Positions 60,789 to 64,000 of a DNA stretch of 64,000 nucleotides are shown here, in pieces. Origin of the DNA: Laccaria trichodermophora (lineage: Eukaryota; Basidiomycota; Agaricomycetes; Agaricales; Hydnangiaceae); NCBI GenBank assembly GCA_018417955.1, contig JACTVC010000002.1:558001-622000 (forward strand), read 5' to 3'. How positions within the stretch are numbered: the first letter of the stretch is position 1; each line of letters starts with the position of its first letter. The notes under the pieces were generated by a model. It was given only the letters and a program-made list of their open reading frames with translations. It was not told the origin of the DNA and did not search any database. Position numbers and translations under genes: made by a program.

Positions 60789-61875
60789 GTGACCTCACGT
60801 ATGCTGTCCGTTGGAATACTCCATGCAAAGTGTATTTCGGTCACCATCGAAGGTCAAGCCAGATCCACTATAACATGCCATTCCAACTTGACCTGTGGTG
60901 CAACTATGTCTCCTGGATTTGTCTGGCATTTCTCTCATTCGTGACTTATGGTATATTGGTTATTGTAAACACTTTATAATTAGTTAAGTTTTGTCACTAG
61001 GTGCACAGCAGTTCTTAAAATTATCCGCCTCATTCCCGATGTTGAAGGATTTCACTGAGACAAGAGTATTGGCAAGAGCTTGGGAGTAGATACATGGTTT
61101 GTAGAGCAGCAGGGAGAATCCATCATCATCCTCAACTGTGCTCCCGACAAGTTTTCGAGCCTTTCCACTCTTCCACTCGGGCCATCTCCATTGGGTACTG
61201 TTGAGGTGACATGAAGGCACCCTGAGGAAGGAGGTTGATTATTGAGACAGAGCTATGACTCGTATGTATGTCTAGTAAGCAGTCGCTACATAGATTGTAG
61301 AGTAGTTCACAGTAGCGTTTTTCGGCTTGTTTTTCCAGTCATCTTGTTTTTCAATCAAAAAACAACATCAAAAACAACTCAAAAAGAGCTCAAAAACAAG
61401 ACGAAACCGAAAAACACCTCCGAGCCTGAAATTTGAAAGCTCGACTCTCACATAGCAACAAGTTATCCGCGTTCACGGATTTCTTGTATTTAAATATTTG
61501 CTGTATTAAATACTCCCTCCTTTCTCTATATTCACAGGACGTTATCTCATCGGCTACTATCCAGCGACGATTTGAATGGCAACAAACGTTTTAACGCTCA
61601 TCCTCTTTCCATTGCGATTCACCACTGCACACTTGACCTAGGTCAGCCTAGGTCCACCTTTTGTTTCCCGATGGCAATGGGCGCGTACCTGAAAAGAGCC
61701 TGAGCATTTCTCGATCAGCTTATTCACTCCACCCTGCAGGTCTGCGAGGTACCGATAATACACATTGCCCACAAAGTATCCTTAAAATTCAGACAGGTTA
61801 CATAACTCTCTTTCGTTCTCACCCCCTGCAAGTTCCCCTACTTTGACATTAGTCGTCACGGTCTCCGACGGCACC
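60789..61875. other. Spacer between DUF6533 genes
   Basis: 3' flank of copy 1 (to about 61440) recurs after copy 2, and the last ~170 bp are the duplicated promoter. No gene. The middle (about 61440-61700) is AT-rich and unique. Confidence 0.5.
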
Positions 61876-63398
61876 ATGGCCAATCTCGCCTCTGCGGTGA
61901 TGGTCAGGCGTTACTCGTCTTGTAAGCGCGCTGTTCTTTCATTATTGTCGTACCATTAATCACGTGAGGAACAGTGGTCTCATTGCTAGTTCTCATAGGC
62001 GACTATGTCCTAACATGTCGAGCAGAGTTCCGTTTCATTTGGAGGTGAAGTCTATACTTTAAACTTCCACGTGCGCTTGTTGATCCGTTCTGGGAACTGG
62101 ACAGGCCTCCCATGAACAGCGTCAAGTACATTTATATATTCGCGAGATACTTTGCTCTCGTCGTTCAAACGTATGTGATGAGCCATATCATCTTGGCCGC
62201 GACGACTGTCCGACCCACATGATTTTACCACAGCACGAGCTTTTTCATATCCCAGTTTCATCCGCTAGCCAGACCCCCAGTGTCGTCGCAAGTCTGCGAT
62301 GTGTGGTTTATGGTCCTCTTGGTGTGCTGCGTGCTGCAGCTGGCGGCGCTTGACGCAGTCTTGATGTTACAAAGTGCATATTTCACATTTTGAAGCTTCT
62401 CATTGCCTGACTACCGCGATCAGTCTACGCGCTCTACGTGCCTCATAGCAATAAGGTCTTATATCTTCTCCCGATAGTGTTCTGCCAATATCCGCTCCCC
62501 TTCGCGGCGTGGGCTCATCATATAGGCTTCGATGAAGTTTGTAGTGTAACGGGGACACTTCATGGTGGGGATCTTGCCAGGTACGCATGGGTACTCTTTG
62601 CGTTTGCTTGAGATGAACGCTGACTGTATTTCCTCTACAGTGCAGTCGGGGTACCCGTTCATTTGTTTCTTTTTTACATTATATTTCGCAAGCGAGGTGG
62701 GGAATCAGAAATTGTCTCCTTTGTTGTCCGTGGTGGGGCGTGGTGTTTCGTTTTGGTCTTGTGTATGTTTTTCTCTGGGTTTTCCTGGGCGATTTCTCAT
62801 GTCGCGTTAGCGATGGTGGGAGCGCTCATTCCTTATTCGTATATGGATCGTAAAGCAAATCCCTACATAATCTTCATGTGCGTCTTCAAGTCCCTCTTCG
62901 GAGACAAGAACTCATGGGTTTGAATAGCTGGCCGATCACCTTCTTTTCTATTACTGTAAGACTCTTTTCTAACGTCATCTTGGTAAATGGCTGATCCCTC
63001 TCATTTTCCAGACATGCAGGCTTATCATAAGCATGAGACGCATGAACCCTTCCGGCCAACAGTCATCGTTCATCAATTTGTCTTTCACAGATATCGCTAC
63101 TATAGAGTTTTCACCTCAAGTCTCTATCAGCTCCTTGGGCTCTCAGCCTGAGTTTGTGGTGGACTTTCTCACCTCCTCGTTGGAGGTGACGAATGAGCCA
63201 CCACCAACTGAGTCATCGACGAGCATAAAGGCGGGGTCATTAGAATTCCACGATCCATCGGATCCAAAGGAGTTTTCGGCTGTAGATCCAGACTCAAGCT
63301 TGAAGACCGAAAGTGAAATCCACGTATGCTGTCGGTTAGAATACTCCACGCAAAGCGTATTTCGGTCACCATCGAAGGTCAAGCCAGATCCACTATGA
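61876..63398 (+). CDS. DUF6533-type seven-helix membrane protein, copy 2 (about 372 aa)
   Basis: Tandem paralogue of the gene 2.5 kb upstream with the same eight-exon layout; first exon 61876-61921, last 63012-63398. Differences: a 12-bp in-frame deletion removes SVAA after FRKR. The acceptor of intron 6 is AAG instead of CAG. The copy 1 stop codon region is altered, so translation runs on for 25 codons (HVCCRLEYSTQSVF to KVKPDPL). Coding exons remain open, so both copies look functional. The C-terminal extension adds two adjacent Cys, which could be a palmitoylation site; that is only a suggestion. Confidence 0.8.
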
Positions 63399-64000
63399 CA
63401 TGACATTCCAACTTGACCTGTGGTGAAACTATGAGTTGATTGTTTCCTGGATTTGTCTGGCATTTTCCCTTAGCTCATGACTTATGGTGTATTGTTATTA
63501 TAATTCAAATTGTAAATACTTTAGTTAAGTTTTGTCACTAGCAGTTCTCAAAGTCATCCGCCTCATTCCCAGTGTTGAAGGATTTCACTGAGACAAGTGT
63601 AGAGCAGCCTGGGAGGGAGAATCCATTGGCATCATCCTCAACTGTGTTTTCGAGCCTTTCCACTCTTCCACTCGGGCCATCTTATGTCTAGTAAGTAGTA
63701 GCTACATAGATTATAGAGTAGTTCACAGTAGCGTTGAGTCTCGGCTTGTTTTTCATCTTGTTTTAAATTTTCAATCAAGACGAAACCGAAAAACACCTCC
63801 GAGCCTGAAAGCTCGACTCTCACATAGCAACGGAACCGACAACAATTCCGCAGTGCAATTGTGTACTTAATTATAAGAAATGTTTGATTCCGCCAAATTT
63901 AAAGTTGGAAAAGACGCCGTCCTTGCACGGCGTCTGAACGTTCAAACGCCCGGCCAAAGCGAGCACGTGATTCATTTCGTTCTTCAATTCTCGCGCTCTG
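63399..64000. other. 3' flank of the second DUF6533 gene
   Basis: Largely repeats the 3' flank of copy 1 with several deletions, up to about 63830. The last 170 bp have no visible gene; a cacgtgatt motif lies near 63965. Confidence 0.45.

Overview
The window is fungal nuclear DNA, almost certainly from an agaricomycete (mushroom-forming basidiomycete). Nearly every gene is cut by short GT-AG introns of about 47-65 nt. The protein families also fit: an NB-ARC/TPR STAND receptor, an F-box/leucine-rich pair, full-size PDR ABC transporters, a DUF6533 seven-helix protein pair and a microsomal P450. No tRNA, rRNA or CRISPR was seen. All gene models were spliced by hand from the sequence; no database search was possible, so family names rest on motifs I could read.

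Layout. 1.1-4.9 kb: a 1,201-residue NLR-like receptor (NB-ARC plus about 16 near-identical 42-residue TPR units). 1.5-17.3 kb: a sharply bounded CpG-depleted, AT-richer island that takes in most of the receptor gene and about 12 kb of gene-free DNA with TA-flanked inverted-repeat (MITE/foldback) elements. 17.4-20.4 kb: CpG-rich sequence with the polo-like kinase gene. 20.8-32.3 kb: three tandem copies of a unit made of a conserved upstream region and a secreted Ser/Thr-rich protein ending in a (QxW)3 ricin-B-type beta-trefoil; the first copy is broken. 32.6-34.5 kb: an intact eight-exon P450 on the minus strand.

35.6-44.2 kb and 45.3-56.0 kb: a segmental duplication. Each copy holds an F-box protein (+), a single-pass membrane protein (+) and a PDR transporter (-). 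The left copy has an F-box gene with a premature stop and a membrane-protein gene that has lost its 5' two thirds; the right copy is intact. 56.1-57.1 kb: an unknown conserved-looking protein (-). 57.9-58.8 kb: a Vps68/TMEM50 family protein (+). 59.3-63.4 kb: two tandem DUF6533 membrane proteins (+).

How the parts relate. Two housekeeping-type genes (polo kinase, Vps68) are embedded in fast-evolving accessory DNA. Three separate tandem or segmental duplications (lectin unit x3, F-box/TM/ABC block x2, DUF6533 x2) each show one decaying or diverging copy, and the receptor gene shows internal repeat amplification. The window therefore looks like a duplication-prone environmental-response region: sensing (NLR, 7TM), secretion (lectin mucins) and detoxification/export (P450, PDR). 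A shared regulon is not shown; the only regulatory candidates are paired CGG..CCG palindromes before the lectin genes, a shared 47-bp CACGTG-containing block, and a CACGTG palindrome before the polo kinase.
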